Shown piece after piece: positions 8,201 to 15,399 of a stretch of DNA of 64,000 nt (the first letter of the stretch is position 1; every line of letters begins with the position of its first letter). The stretch is taken from NCBI RefSeq assembly GCF_032930845.1, contig NZ_CP136758.1, positions 2,681,001-2,745,000 of the forward strand, given 5' to 3'. The notes beneath the pieces are model-generated. The model was not told the DNA's origin. It saw only the letters and a program-made list of their open reading frames with translations, and ran no database searches. This DNA comes from Parvularcula sp. LCG005. Lineage in GTDB: Bacteria; Pseudomonadota; Alphaproteobacteria; Caulobacterales; Parvularculaceae. The position numbers and the translations under genes were made by a program.

Positions 8201-10082
8201 CCACGAGTCCGACGTTCCAGTTGTCTTTTTCGTGGACGTAAGTGTAGTCGGTAACTCGTGTGTCACCGCTATTGGACGACCACTCTTCAACCTTCGTCGG
8301 ATTCCCATAGCTAAACGTTGTACTGTTTTGATTAATTGAATAGGTATTTTTCGTGTTGTAGGTGACCCCGTTGCGGACGATTACTCGTTGGGTCAGGTAG
8401 TTTGCATAATTTGATGGCTGATTATTGCTTAGCTCAATATTATTGGTGCCGAGATGATGGCCTAGTATATACGTCAGCGTCTCGGTTTCGAGAAGTGTCG
8501 TGGCGTTTGTATCGTATCGCTTGATCTGCTTCGGCAGGCCTTCTGTCCAATCATAACGGCGACTGAATTGGGTGGTTGTTTTGGCGCCTGTCGGGTCAAT
8601 TACCCAATTCGTTCGCGTGTCTGCCAATGCCGTGTAAAGGTGTGACCAGTTTGAACCCGTCAACTGTCCGTTGTTATTAAAATTACCCTCATCTTGTTCG
8701 TATCCGAACTGCCACGAAGCGGTACCATATCCCGGTACGGTCAGCACCTTCTGAGTGACAGCTTGGGAATAGAAATGACGCGGAATAAAAAATCCACGCT
8801 CCGCACCACACGGACCATCAGGAGGCGGATTTGCCTGATACTGGCTACCAATATAATTCAAGACGATGGGTACATTGGTGCGCCCTAAACGAACGCCTGT
8901 TGTCGAGAACGTGCCCGAAGTGCCATCGGGGTGCGTCAGCGTTATGGAATATCCGGCACTTCCCAGTCCACAGGCAGATGTGCTTCCTAACCGACTAGGC
9001 ACATCCAAGACCCATTGACGGCCATCAGGGCGGGTTACAGTTGCGAGAGTAGAATAATCAACATACGCATATGTCCACGTCCGACCGTTGGCCGATACCG
9101 TTTCGATAAGGTCTGTTCCCGATTTATAGGTAAGGTCTATACGACGACCGTCATTCGCCCGAATGCTGTTTAGCCGGTGCCCCACCCAATCATATTCAAC
9201 CCAGTTCCCATGCACATCTTCGACGCGGGTAGCAAACATGTACGTGTTCCACATGGGCAGGATACCCTTACCCGTCAGTGGATTGTTCACAAAATTAACA
9301 AGGTGATCGAAATAGAATTTATCGCCGTTGGGAGCGTAGCCGATGAAGCCTTCACCTGCACCACCACCGATGTCTCCGATACAGTCGAAGCGCCAATGCT
9401 GTTTCGTCGTATGCTTCGCAGCGAACCCACCGAAATGAGAGGCAGCTGTCGCCTCGAGCAATTGCTGCGACCCATGCCCTGGCGCATTCACAGTCACGCC
9501 GTGGAAATACTCGTACGGCTCCCAATCCACGCCATTTTTTGAGATACCACCCGGATCAAAGCTACCGGTACAGCGATCGTCTTGCCACCCACCAACACCG
9601 TATGTGTCTTCTTTAGGAGTTGGCAAATTCAAGAAGGGGACGTCCAAGATCCAGTCGCCGAACAGCTTTTGCATATCTGGACGGGATGGCAATCCGGGTT
9701 CGTTCAGTCGCCCAATTGATACTGGGAGATGGGAATTGCCAGGAATGGATACATCTGTTGTCTGAAATGTCAGGCTTCCAGTAAACGGATCGATCCGATC
9801 GCCAAGCAAATTTGGATCGTATGCTGAGAGTCTATCGTTAACGCGTTGCCGCGGCATTGTATCGATTTCGACTTCATAACCACCACCGCCAGGACCGCCA
9901 CCACCGCCGGGCGGTGGCGCCATGAGCGCCGCACTTTCTTCCTCAATCTCCTCAGTCTTTTTGAGCTGAGCCTTACCGCTATCAACGCCATCATCGGACT
10001 GCGCGAGTGCAGGCGATATCGACACAGCAAAATAAAAAAGAAGCGCCAGAATTCTCGACAGCATAACCCAAATCCGATTCAT
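5253..10082 (-). CDS. Full-length secreted RHS-repeat polymorphic toxin (element A)
   Basis: The 1609-residue protein starts with a Sec signal peptide (hydrophobic from about residue 8, cleavage near SPALAQ), then an acidic and glycine/proline-rich linker with PPPGGGGGPGGGGY. Residues from about 80 to 1400 are RHS/YD repeats (many copies of the YDxxGR type, such as YDGLGRV and YDANGRV). The RHS-associated core ends with GRFLSNDPVAF and NATDPTGM. About 180 unique, glycine-rich residues follow as the candidate toxin. RHS proteins form a shell around the toxin tip and autocleave after the DPxG region. The signal peptide and absence of a PAAR domain argue against type VI delivery and for Sec export. 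The toxin fold is not recognised. A small membrane gene follows at once. Confidence 0.85.
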   Translation of the reverse strand: MNRIWVMLSRILALLFYFAVSISPALAQSDDGVDSGKAQLKKTEEIEEESAALMAPPPGGGGGPGGGGYEVEIDTMPRQRVNDRLSAYDPNLLGDRIDPFTGSLTFQTTDVSIPGNSHLPVSIGRLNEPGLPSRPDMQKLFGDWILDVPFLNLPTPKEDTYGVGGWQDDRCTGSFDPGGISKNGVDWEPYEYFHGVTVNAPGHGSQQLLEATAASHFGGFAAKHTTKQHWRFDCIGDIGGGAGEGFIGYAPNGDKFYFDHLVNFVNNPLTGKGILPMWNTYMFATRVEDVHGNWVEYDWVGHRLNSIRANDGRRIDLTYKSGTDLIETVSANGRTWTYAYVDYSTLATVTRPDGRQWVLDVPSRLGSTSACGLGSAGYSITLTHPDGTSGTFSTTGVRLGRTNVPIVLNYIGSQYQANPPPDGPCGAERGFFIPRHFYSQAVTQKVLTVPGYGTASWQFGYEQDEGNFNNNGQLTGSNWSHLYTALADTRTNWVIDPTGAKTTTQFSRRYDWTEGLPKQIKRYDTNATTLLETETLTYILGHHLGTNNIELSNNQPSNYANYLTQRVIVRNGVTYNTKNTYSINQNSTTFSYGNPTKVEEWSSNSGDTRVTDYTYVHEKDNWNVGLVDTVTRNGKLFDDFEYDGVGRKLTHDQFGVRVATYQYYTSGSAAGLPSIVDDALNRRTSYFDYKRGQPQRIKRPDNVQVYSVIDDNGWMTSVTNARGKTTLYDYNDIGRLTFINPPLGASTSVSYLYGVNSSGVIHQKFHTDNFDETISYDAMMRPTMVKSEALSGPGDTTYSRTTYDGLGRVSFSSLPSFNPNPTIGHVTSYDGLGRVTGVLENASGGGTTSYAYLTGNKVRVTDPVGHQTTTTRKGYASPDDGQPTLIEQPLNTKTAMTYDVYGNLKTARQYGTQNGYTVDYTQSYFYDAKLRLCRHSVPETGDTAYLYDSAGQLTSYAEGQTPGTSCLTTLPGASAVVLGYDAMGRVTDINYPGSTPDIAKTYSNTGYPSSINRGGANWSYIRNTNDQLTRETLTIDGRTYETSYDYNGLKHLKSMTYPTGQVVEFAPDAFGRPTKAQKVASTIYASALTYHPNAAFKTMTMGNGKEVWYQQNGRQLLMQIYYQSAIRMYYYYDANGRVTSIDHDNATDQDRTFTYDGHGRLLTAAGPWGAGGYKYDAVGNLRSKTLGGRVVTANYQSTTNRLSQVQDSAAGSGWRTYGYDNRGNVTNDGNLAFTYDFSNQPVAISGAVSGAYTYDGNLKRVKQIVNGKTIYSVYGESGQLIHRDNITLGEKTDYIHAGGLLVAEVENSTPTYAVLNHLGTPVAHQSASGAVVQAEVQTPFGESYSSTNNSSSDVGFTGHVRDADTGLTYMQARYYDPVIGRFLSNDPVAFTPDKPGHFNRYAYTLNDPVNATDPTGMCIELNCPWGYTTAHMTAQNTYRDIPVKAGTMAIGGTWSRTVTDARGRKSVVQTTLGVAIGSTEGAEELGIAVFSSVEYGIGSEHGFGSFLAAYSGDPANFEGAYSTTGGQGLFGLFGAGYTKADGLEGLQFNVGTPGASSMVGYTKVIGGLGKAFDKPPSQDSDRTRFSLGNKGRTGGCLRSEAQGGCSSDN

Positions 10083-10541
10083 TAAATGCGAAAGTTTGCA
10101 GCACCAATCCTCTATCGGGCCGCATTTGCAGCCCGAATCTCGATGCGTGTCCGCACCCAGTCAGAAAGATTTGTACGTTAAATCCCTCAGCAGTCGAACG
10201 TTGCCCCACCAACATACTCTTTGCACCACGAGAACAGCATGGAATTTGCCCTCTGACAACCGAGAATTGTGGCAGGCGCACTAAAAAGTGTGAGAAGAAA
10301 AACTTAGATTAAAGCGGTAGGGACGTTGCGTAGTGCTACGTCAGTTGCTCACCGGTGCCATCTAAGCGCTAGTTGCACCATGAGGAGAGACCGGGCGTAA
10401 CTGAATAAGCAAACTTTTGCTGGAGTTGACGGGTTCAGCACCGACTTCGAGGCCGACAAGCACCGCATCATTAGACCAAATTATATTAAATGCCTTACCG
10501 GACTAGATTTATATTATATGTTTTGATCAATTCGGTTAGGA
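10083..10541. other. Intergenic region upstream of the element A RHS gene
   Basis: No gene is visible in these 460 bases. The right part is AT-rich. A short inverted repeat (GCGTAGTGCTACGT, about 10329-10342) could bind a regulator. The RHS promoter should lie near 10083-10200. The stretch ends at a plus-strand terminator with no visible plus-strand gene in front of it, so a small RNA is possible. Confidence 0.4.
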
Positions 10542-10574
10542 CGAAGCTCCTCCAAGCGGAGCTTCGGTTTTTTT
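10542..10574 (+). terminator. Rho-independent terminator, plus strand
   Basis: CGAAGCTCC, a seven-base loop and GGAGCTTCG form a perfect 9-bp stem, followed by GTTTTTTT. It is oriented for plus-strand transcription although no plus-strand gene precedes it in this element. In element B the equivalent terminator follows a small plus-strand gene (29449-29772), so this one may be what remains after that gene was lost, or it may end a small RNA. Confidence 0.75.
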
Positions 10575-10604
10575 CGTCCTCGCTGTCTGCATCGATATTT
10601 TTCT

Positions 10605-11069
10605 TTATACTGAAGACTTTTGATTTTTCGCCCCACCCCGCACGCTGCGGGCCTTGGCTGCTTCAGCTAATAGCTTGTCCAGCTCTCCAGCCAAAGCCGC
10701 TTGCTTCAACTGCTCCAGAACAGACACGACCTCGCTAAGATCGCGGACCTCGATGGCAGATTTGCCAGCCTTCAACGATAAGGGCTGGCCACCATATCTC
10801 AGGGCAAGGAACATATTACCGTCAGCGCCTATCCACCACCATGATGAGAAACGCTTTTTGCGCGTGACCTCCCTGATCGCACCTGTCTCCTCATCGGCGA
10901 GCGCTACACGCTCAAGCTTCTGATAGGGACTACCTGTTTCGACCTCATGACGGGCGGCCGCAAGCTGCTCCTCAAGACGCGTCAAAAGCGTAGCGCGACG
11001 ACGCTCTTCGGCGGTCATCATTGACGCTGGCTCAGCGGCAACAATTTTCAGCTTTTCGATAACGGACAT
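10605..11069 (-). CDS. DUF6641-like protein (core module, copy A)
   Basis: I start the gene at ATG 11069 (MSVIEKLKIVAAEP), which has AAGGAG six bases upstream; the longer frame to 11177 lacks this. The 154-residue product follows the pattern I know from DUF6641 proteins: a short N-terminal helix, a basic region with EETGAIREVTRKKR, the aromatic strand FSSWWWIGADGNMFLALRYG, then AIEV and a C-terminal helix of the type LEQLKQAALAGELDKLL. The family occurs in plasmids and phages and has no established activity. It is divergent from the HUH-like gene with 125 bp between them, which probably holds two promoters. Copy B differs by several residues and has a longer C-terminus. Confidence 0.6.
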   Translation of the reverse strand: MSVIEKLKIVAAEPASMMTAEERRRATLLTRLEEQLAAARHEVETGSPYQKLERVALADEETGAIREVTRKKRFSSWWWIGADGNMFLALRYGGQPLSLKAGKSAIEVRDLSEVVSVLEQLKQAALAGELDKLLAEAAKARSVRGGAKNQKSSV

Positions 11070-11194
11070 GGGCAACTCCTTTTGTACGGCATGCAGCATT
11101 GTTGTGCCTTTTTGATCCGTAGTCGACTGAATTCCAGAAGCCGCCGGTGCTGATTGCATAAATAGGAATGTGCCCAAGCCCGTGAGGTTGAACC

Positions 11195-11740
11195 ATGACT
11201 AATTTTACGCCCATCGAACTGGAAATCCGCAGAAATAGGGAACAGCTGGAAAAGCTGTTATACCAGTCTTATCCCGCCTTCCTGCAGTCTATCGGCTTTA
11301 CCCTGTACATGACAGCCACCTTCAACCGAGGCGCAATGCCTCTTCACATCATGAAGGCAACGCTGCGCCAATATGTGAAGGGTGTTGAGCGGGACCTGTT
11401 GGGAAAGCATTTTTACAAGAAGCCATCAGAACAACGCCTACGGGGAATATTCTTTGCAGAGAAGATTGACAGCAACGCTCATTGGCATGGCGGTATCGTA
11501 TTGCCGCCCGCACCGGCGGACTGCACCCCAGAAGACTTCTACAGCAAGGCCAGCTGGCTATTGGAGCACAAGTGGAAGCACTTTGTTGCAAGCGGCGATG
11601 TCAAAGTTGCCGACGCGCGTGAGACCAGCCTCAGCGGCTGCAATTATATCAGCAAGGAACGCTGGAAGGCCGATCACTGCGATCAGATTGTCTTCCTGCA
11701 GGATTTCTGGCGGATGTCAAAACCGGGACGAACAGGCTGA
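11195..11740 (+). CDS. HUH-type Rep-like endonuclease (core module, copy A)
   Basis: The 181-residue protein shows the three motifs of HUH nucleases in order: a hydrophobic strand FTLYMTATFNR (about residues 35-45), the metal-binding NAHWHGGIVLP (His-x-His, about 93-103), and a candidate catalytic tyrosine with lysine in GCNYISKE (about 149-156). HUH enzymes nick one strand and stay covalently attached through tyrosine. They include rolling-circle replication initiators, relaxases and Y1 transposases. The compact size fits a Rep-like initiator of a small replicon or mobile element. No relaxosome or transposase partner is present. It is encoded divergently from the DUF6641-like gene and is unchanged in copy B. 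Which HUH subfamily it belongs to is uncertain. Confidence 0.55.
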   Translation: MTNFTPIELEIRRNREQLEKLLYQSYPAFLQSIGFTLYMTATFNRGAMPLHIMKATLRQYVKGVERDLLGKHFYKKPSEQRLRGIFFAEKIDSNAHWHGGIVLPPAPADCTPEDFYSKASWLLEHKWKHFVASGDVKVADARETSLSGCNYISKERWKADHCDQIVFLQDFWRMSKPGRTG

Positions 11741-11870
11741 CGGCGGCGAAAGCCCACACGGAGCCACTGTCCTTCGCTAATCTCAGGCGTGCTGGTTCAC
11801 GCAGAAGACTATCTATGATCCATTGGCAGATGATTAGTAAGGTTAATCTTGAGACGATGAAGAGTGAAGC

Positions 11871-12530
11871 TCAATTGCGCAAGAGAGGTGAACGGACATC
11901 CTCCTTGAAGAACTCCACAAAATAACGAGATCGACCATCATCCGATAATCGAATCCATGCGACGTAGTAGCTACGAAGCGTCACGCCAAAATAGTTCTTA
12001 CCCTCATACCAGCTATAGATTCGATACTCACACGGATTAATGTACCCAACGACAAAGTCTGACACAGGAAAATTACCCGATCCGTATACGTTGAGCCCAT
12101 CTTCGATATACTCGGTAGCTGCGACATATGCTGAATGATACGGCTCCAGACCCCTTTTTCCGTTGAACACTTCAGAGCAATAGATTCCGTCGGGCACGTC
12201 CGAACTATAAAGTTCCCCCTCCCATGCCAATTCCTTGTTACGGCGGTCCCGCTCTTGCGCTAGCGCAAGCTCTTCTGCCTTCCTGCGCTCCAGCTCTTCG
12301 GCCCATTCGATGTCATATTTCTCAGGATAGATGAGCTGAAGTTCTTCCCAATACCTGTCGTCACCACGGGACTTGAGTTTGGCAAGATAGTCGTCTACCG
12401 AAGCTTCCTTCAGTGCAGAGAGGCGGCTCTCGTCAATCGCACTTATCACCAGAAGCACGCCGAACAGCGACACGGTGCCGATCAATATGACCGGCAGGCA
12501 TCCCATCTTCTTTTTTCCCGTGCCACTCAT
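11871..12530 (-). CDS. Membrane-anchored protein of unknown function (core module, copy A)
   Basis: The 219-residue product has one N-terminal membrane segment (about residues 10-29, GCLPVILIGTVSLFGVLL), a charged helical region with a KAEELALAQERDRRNKELAW stretch at about 88-107, and a C-terminal domain rich in tyrosine and aromatic residues that ends in EFFKEDVRSPLLRN. Only two cysteines occur in the C-terminal domain. It overlaps the end of the upstream regulator gene by four bases (ATGA), so both are translated together and are likely functionally linked, perhaps as a sensor and regulator pair. I do not recognise the family. Confidence 0.6.
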   Translation of the reverse strand: MSGTGKKKMGCLPVILIGTVSLFGVLLVISAIDESRLSALKEASVDDYLAKLKSRGDDRYWEELQLIYPEKYDIEWAEELERRKAEELALAQERDRRNKELAWEGELYSSDVPDGIYCSEVFNGKRGLEPYHSAYVAATEYIEDGLNVYGSGNFPVSDFVVGYINPCEYRIYSWYEGKNYFGVTLRSYYVAWIRLSDDGRSRYFVEFFKEDVRSPLLRN

Positions 12531-13108
12531 TCAGCCACCCCATTCATCTTCTTGATGAGTTCTACGTGTGAATTCACACCCAATTTGTCGTAAATACGGG
12601 AACGATGCGCTTCTACCGTTCGCACACTGATCCCCAATCGATCTGCGATGTCCTGATTTCGGGAGCCATCAAGAAGCGCTTTGATGACTTCGACTTCCCG
12701 GCGGGTCAGATGGCGATAGAGATCTTTTTGTTGATCGATTGGCTCTGCACCAGGCACCAGCTGACCGCTTAACCAGCGGAGTATATTTTCGGATGGCACT
12801 GGACGCGAACAGACATCATTGGCGCCTGCGTTCATAAGATCGACTATATGACGGATGTCAGGGCGTGACGTGACGGCGATAACGGCTACGGCGCCCGTAT
12901 AGTGGGCAGCATGATGAATGAGATCTGTGCCTGGATGGTCGTCAAGGTCTGCGGCCAAGACTGCAATATGTGGCTCTGAAAGTAGCTCAGCTGACAGATA
13001 GTCCTTCGCTCTTTCATAGAGCCGAGTATCGAGAGATGCCCTTCGCAGCATCAGGGCGAGGACTTCTCGCTCTTCCGATTCCCGATCCAGCAGCACAACT
13101 GGTACCAT
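12527..13108 (-). CDS. LuxR/FixJ-type regulator with degenerate receiver domain (core module, copy A)
   Basis: The 193-residue protein, started at ATG 13108, has a receiver-like N-terminal domain and a C-terminal LuxR-type helix-turn-helix (LTRREVEVIKALLDGSRNQD, then GISVRTVEAHRSRIYDKLGV). In the receiver the usual acidic pair is reduced (LLDRESEE), an aspartate remains in the phosphorylation strand (LAADLDDHPG, about residue 54), and the conserved lysine is replaced by arginine (CSRPVP). It may therefore not be controlled by ordinary phosphorylation. It is translationally coupled to the membrane protein gene downstream. Its likely job is to switch element genes in response to a host signal, but that is inference. 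The upstream gap holds a 15-bp palindrome. Confidence 0.8.
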   Translation of the reverse strand: MVPVVLLDRESEEREVLALMLRRASLDTRLYERAKDYLSAELLSEPHIAVLAADLDDHPGTDLIHHAAHYTGAVAVIAVTSRPDIRHIVDLMNAGANDVCSRPVPSENILRWLSGQLVPGAEPIDQQKDLYRHLTRREVEVIKALLDGSRNQDIADRLGISVRTVEAHRSRIYDKLGVNSHVELIKKMNGVAE

Positions 13109-13256
13109 GCACACCCCACGCCCTCACACATTGTGCTTAAGCGGTCTATTCCTCCGTGTACATTCGTATGCTTGCTTACGCAATTACCTAGGTAGCAACG
13201 GGCGTCGCGTTCCGGGCGGCACAAACGCCCCCACTGATATCGCTCATTTGGCAAAG

Positions 13257-13271
13257 CCCCGTATTACGGGG
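13257..13271. promoter_or_regulatory. Perfect palindrome CCCCGTATTACGGGG, operator or terminator
   Basis: CCCCGTA and TACGGGG flank a single T. The site lies between the stop of the winged-helix-like gene (13292) and the start of the LuxR-type gene (13108), both on the minus strand. It could fold as a terminator stem, but no U-run follows. It could instead be an operator for one of the neighbouring regulators. The same palindrome is at 32545-32559 in element B. Confidence 0.4.
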
Positions 13272-13291
13272 TTATACGAAATTGGCGCTCT

Positions 13292-13687
13292 TCATGCGCC
13301 CTTATCTACGACTTGCCACCTCTTGTTGACCTGCCGCACCTCTCCTTTCTTTTTCTTCTGCCACAGGATCGTGCGCATCGAACTTATGGGGAACCACCCG
13401 TCTACCAGCTCCAGCAGACGCTCATACAAGTCGTTAGACGACAGCCCAGCCTCCGTTTGCTTCAAGACCCAAACAATACGATCGGTCAAAGTCGAAGGGA
13501 CGCCATCATCAACCGTTTCACGGCGCGGCTCAGGCACACTGAGCGCCGCGGCCAGCTGATGACGGGCATGCTTCAATGCCGCCAGCACCTCCGTGACCTC
13601 GGCAATCTGCTTGTCATATTGGTCTAACAATAATTTAACGTTTTTTGTCAATTCGGTTTGATTTTTCTTTATATCCGTCGTTGACAT
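13292..13687 (-). CDS. Coiled-coil plus winged-helix-like protein (core module, copy A)
   Basis: The 131-residue product has a helical N-terminal half (LTKNVKLLLDQYDKQIAEVT, then LAALKHARHQLAAAL) and a C-terminal domain of about 65 residues with the pattern of a winged helix: TLTDRIVWVLKQTEAGLSSN, a predicted recognition helix around SMRTILWQKKKKGEV, and a closing hairpin RQVNKRWQVVD. It lies 63 bp from the divergent coiled-coil/AAA+ operon, so autoregulation of that promoter region is plausible. No family name can be given with confidence. Confidence 0.6.
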   Translation of the reverse strand: MSTTDIKKNQTELTKNVKLLLDQYDKQIAEVTEVLAALKHARHQLAAALSVPEPRRETVDDGVPSTLTDRIVWVLKQTEAGLSSNDLYERLLELVDGWFPISSMRTILWQKKKKGEVRQVNKRWQVVDKGA

Positions 13688-13750
13688 AATTTAACCCTGA
13701 ACCCATTTGCCTTCTACGGCAGAAAGCCGAGAACAAAAAAGGAGATTGCC

Positions 13751-14647
13751 ATGACAGATGGCGAAAATCAATTAAAACAGGGCGAAAATACTTTAAGAGA
13801 CCGGATCATGGAGCTGCAGACTCTTGATACGAACGCCGTCAAAGCGGAGGGCAAATATGTTGATACATTAAGTGCCTTCTACGCTAGCACTCTCAACGCC
13901 ATGGCTGAAATACAAGAAAACTTAAATTTTCAAGATAGCCTTGACGATCTGTTGAAAGAGCACGACATCAAGGTCAACCAACCGGCCGACCTACCCAAAA
14001 AGATCGCTAGACTGATCACACGTCACAACGATGAAAAAGGCCGCCGGTCTTCTGACATGGCAAAGGCCCTAAGAGCTGCAGAACAGTACTTCAACCTTTC
14101 GGCCGAGGGGAGCGCTCTGACAAACGATCAGGTCAAGAATTGGCTACAAGAGAGCGGCGGCCTTCAAGCGATCATTCGCAGCACAGACAGCGCCTCACAG
14201 AACGACGAAGGCCGAGACAACGAGGATGGCGGCAACAGCCGGGAAAACAAAGGGCGTTCCAATAAGTCCAAGAAGTCGGCTGCCGATAGGCGGAAAGCGC
14301 TGCTCAATATTATCGACACAGATGAAATTTTTGAGGCTGAGTTCACCCCTGAAGGCAGCAATGATGGCGATATCATTGTGATGTATGGGCACATAAAAGC
14401 GGGAGGACGCGTCGGCTTCACCTACATGGGTTATGGAAAAAAGGACACGTTCGATCCGTACAGACCCGAAAAAGCAAAGCTGCGAGCAGTTGACAGCGCG
14501 AACTTCGACATCGACGCCCTCTTCACATGCAAGAGCGATGCGACGCGAAAGAACTTATTGGAAAATGCGAATCTCGCGTCAATTGGTGCTAGAGGAGTCA
14601 GAACGGATGGTGCACCCTCAAGCCTAAGCGACGAGGTGTCAGCATGA
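13751..14647 (+). CDS. Coiled-coil protein of unknown function, coupled to the AAA+ gene (core module, copy A)
   Basis: The 298-residue protein starts at ATG 13751 with AAGGAG seven bases upstream. Its first 130 residues are helical and acidic (repeated E/K heptads). A low-complexity linker rich in N, D, S, R and K (about 150-178) is followed by a compact C-terminal domain with IFEAEFTPEGSNDGDIIVMY and RVGFTYMGYGKKDTFDPY. It overlaps the AAA+ clamp-loader-like gene by four bases (ATGA), which suggests that the two proteins work as a complex. In T4-like clamp loaders the ATPase also pairs with an unrelated small subunit. Such a role is only a hypothesis here, as I see no sequence similarity. 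Confidence 0.6.
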   Translation: MTDGENQLKQGENTLRDRIMELQTLDTNAVKAEGKYVDTLSAFYASTLNAMAEIQENLNFQDSLDDLLKEHDIKVNQPADLPKKIARLITRHNDEKGRRSSDMAKALRAAEQYFNLSAEGSALTNDQVKNWLQESGGLQAIIRSTDSASQNDEGRDNEDGGNSRENKGRSNKSKKSAADRRKALLNIIDTDEIFEAEFTPEGSNDGDIIVMYGHIKAGGRVGFTYMGYGKKDTFDPYRPEKAKLRAVDSANFDIDALFTCKSDATRKNLLENANLASIGARGVRTDGAPSSLSDEVSA

Positions 14648-15306
14648 GCCATGCACTTTTTTACGAACCCAAGTCACTCAGTGAATTTGTCTGGCAAGAC
14701 CAGAATCTCAAGACGTTGATCAACGGCATCGTAGCGAGCCGCACTCCGCCCAATCTGCTTTTCCACGGCAGACCAGGCGTTGGCAAGTCCACACTCGCCA
14801 AACTTATCCCTGATGCCTTGGAAAATCAGACGAACACATACCGAACCGAGGTCAACGGCTCCATGGATAGTGGTATTGAAGTTATCCGTAACCGGATAGC
14901 ACCGATAACGAGGCTAAGTCCATCTCTCGGTCGCCACTACATCGTCATCGAAGAATTTGATGGCATGACACTCCAAGCTCAAAAGGCCCTGAAGGGGGTG
15001 ATGGACAGGGCCAGAGGGTCAGCGATGTTCATTTTCACGACGAATAACATCAGCGACGTCAACGAAGCCATACTGTCACGCTGCAAGACCAGTAAGCTTG
15101 TAGCAGCACCTCCGGATGCATGGCTGCCACGCGCACAGCATATCCTACAGCGCGAGAACATCTCGTATTCCGTCGACGACATCCTCACGATGATTGAACA
15201 AGCGAACGGTGATTGCAGGCGCATTGTTGACAATTGCCTCACAGCAAGCCTGTACGCGCCACCAGCGCGTCCAGTGGGCCCCCATACAGGAGCAACAGCC
15301 GCCTAA
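14644..15306 (+). CDS. RFC/clamp-loader-like AAA+ ATPase (core module, copy A)
   Basis: The 220-residue protein has Walker A GRPGVGKST (residues 42-50), Walker B YIVIEEFDGM (about 99-108), sensor 1 FIFTTNN (129-135) and the SRC motif LSRC (144-147) that supplies the arginine finger in replication factor C and gp44-type clamp loaders. An RFC-like helical lid follows (NISYSVDDILTMIEQANGDC RRIVDN region), while the C-terminal collar domain is missing or very short. Bacterial DnaX does not look like this; archaeal, eukaryotic and phage RFC small subunits do. The Walker B has EEFD rather than DExx, so hydrolysis may be altered. The DNA is unchanged from copy B up to codon 21 and divergent after that. 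Confidence 0.7.
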   Translation: MSHALFYEPKSLSEFVWQDQNLKTLINGIVASRTPPNLLFHGRPGVGKSTLAKLIPDALENQTNTYRTEVNGSMDSGIEVIRNRIAPITRLSPSLGRHYIVIEEFDGMTLQAQKALKGVMDRARGSAMFIFTTNNISDVNEAILSRCKTSKLVAAPPDAWLPRAQHILQRENISYSVDDILTMIEQANGDCRRIVDNCLTASLYAPPARPVGPHTGATAA

Positions 15307-15327
15307 TATCGCTGCAAAAGCACTCCC

Positions 15328-15379
15328 TTCTGCAACGGCTTGGCACCTGAGCGAAATCATGGCCTTGTCCGTTGCAGAA
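15328..15379. repeat. Perfect 11-bp inverted repeat upstream of the serine recombinase (copy A)
   Basis: TTCTGCAACGG (15328-15338) and its exact complement CCGTTGCAGAA (15369-15379) lie 30 bp apart, 20 bp before the recombinase start. The same pair occurs at the same place in element B (34625-34676). Serine recombinases bind inverted half-sites and often sit next to their own site, so this is a candidate recombination site or operator. Confidence 0.6.
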
Positions 15380-15399
15380 GCCTGTAGCATATAGTCCGT

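Larger units (their letters stand above)
11096..14708. repeat. Near-identical block, copy A (partner 30384-33996)
   Basis: Over about 3.6 kb I find no difference from 30384-33996, with a constant offset of 19288 bases. It spans the HUH-like gene, the membrane protein, the LuxR-type regulator, the winged-helix-like gene, the coiled-coil gene and the first 21 codons of the AAA+ gene. Differences begin on both sides at once: about 90-95 percent identity in the DUF6641-like gene, and clearly lower identity in the AAA+ gene right after codon 21. I compared by eye, so single silent changes could have been missed. Confidence 0.8.

Noticed and set aside
5253-10082. Type VI secretion-delivered RHS protein
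   Set aside because: The protein has a Sec signal peptide and no PAAR domain, and no VgrG or type VI genes are in the window.
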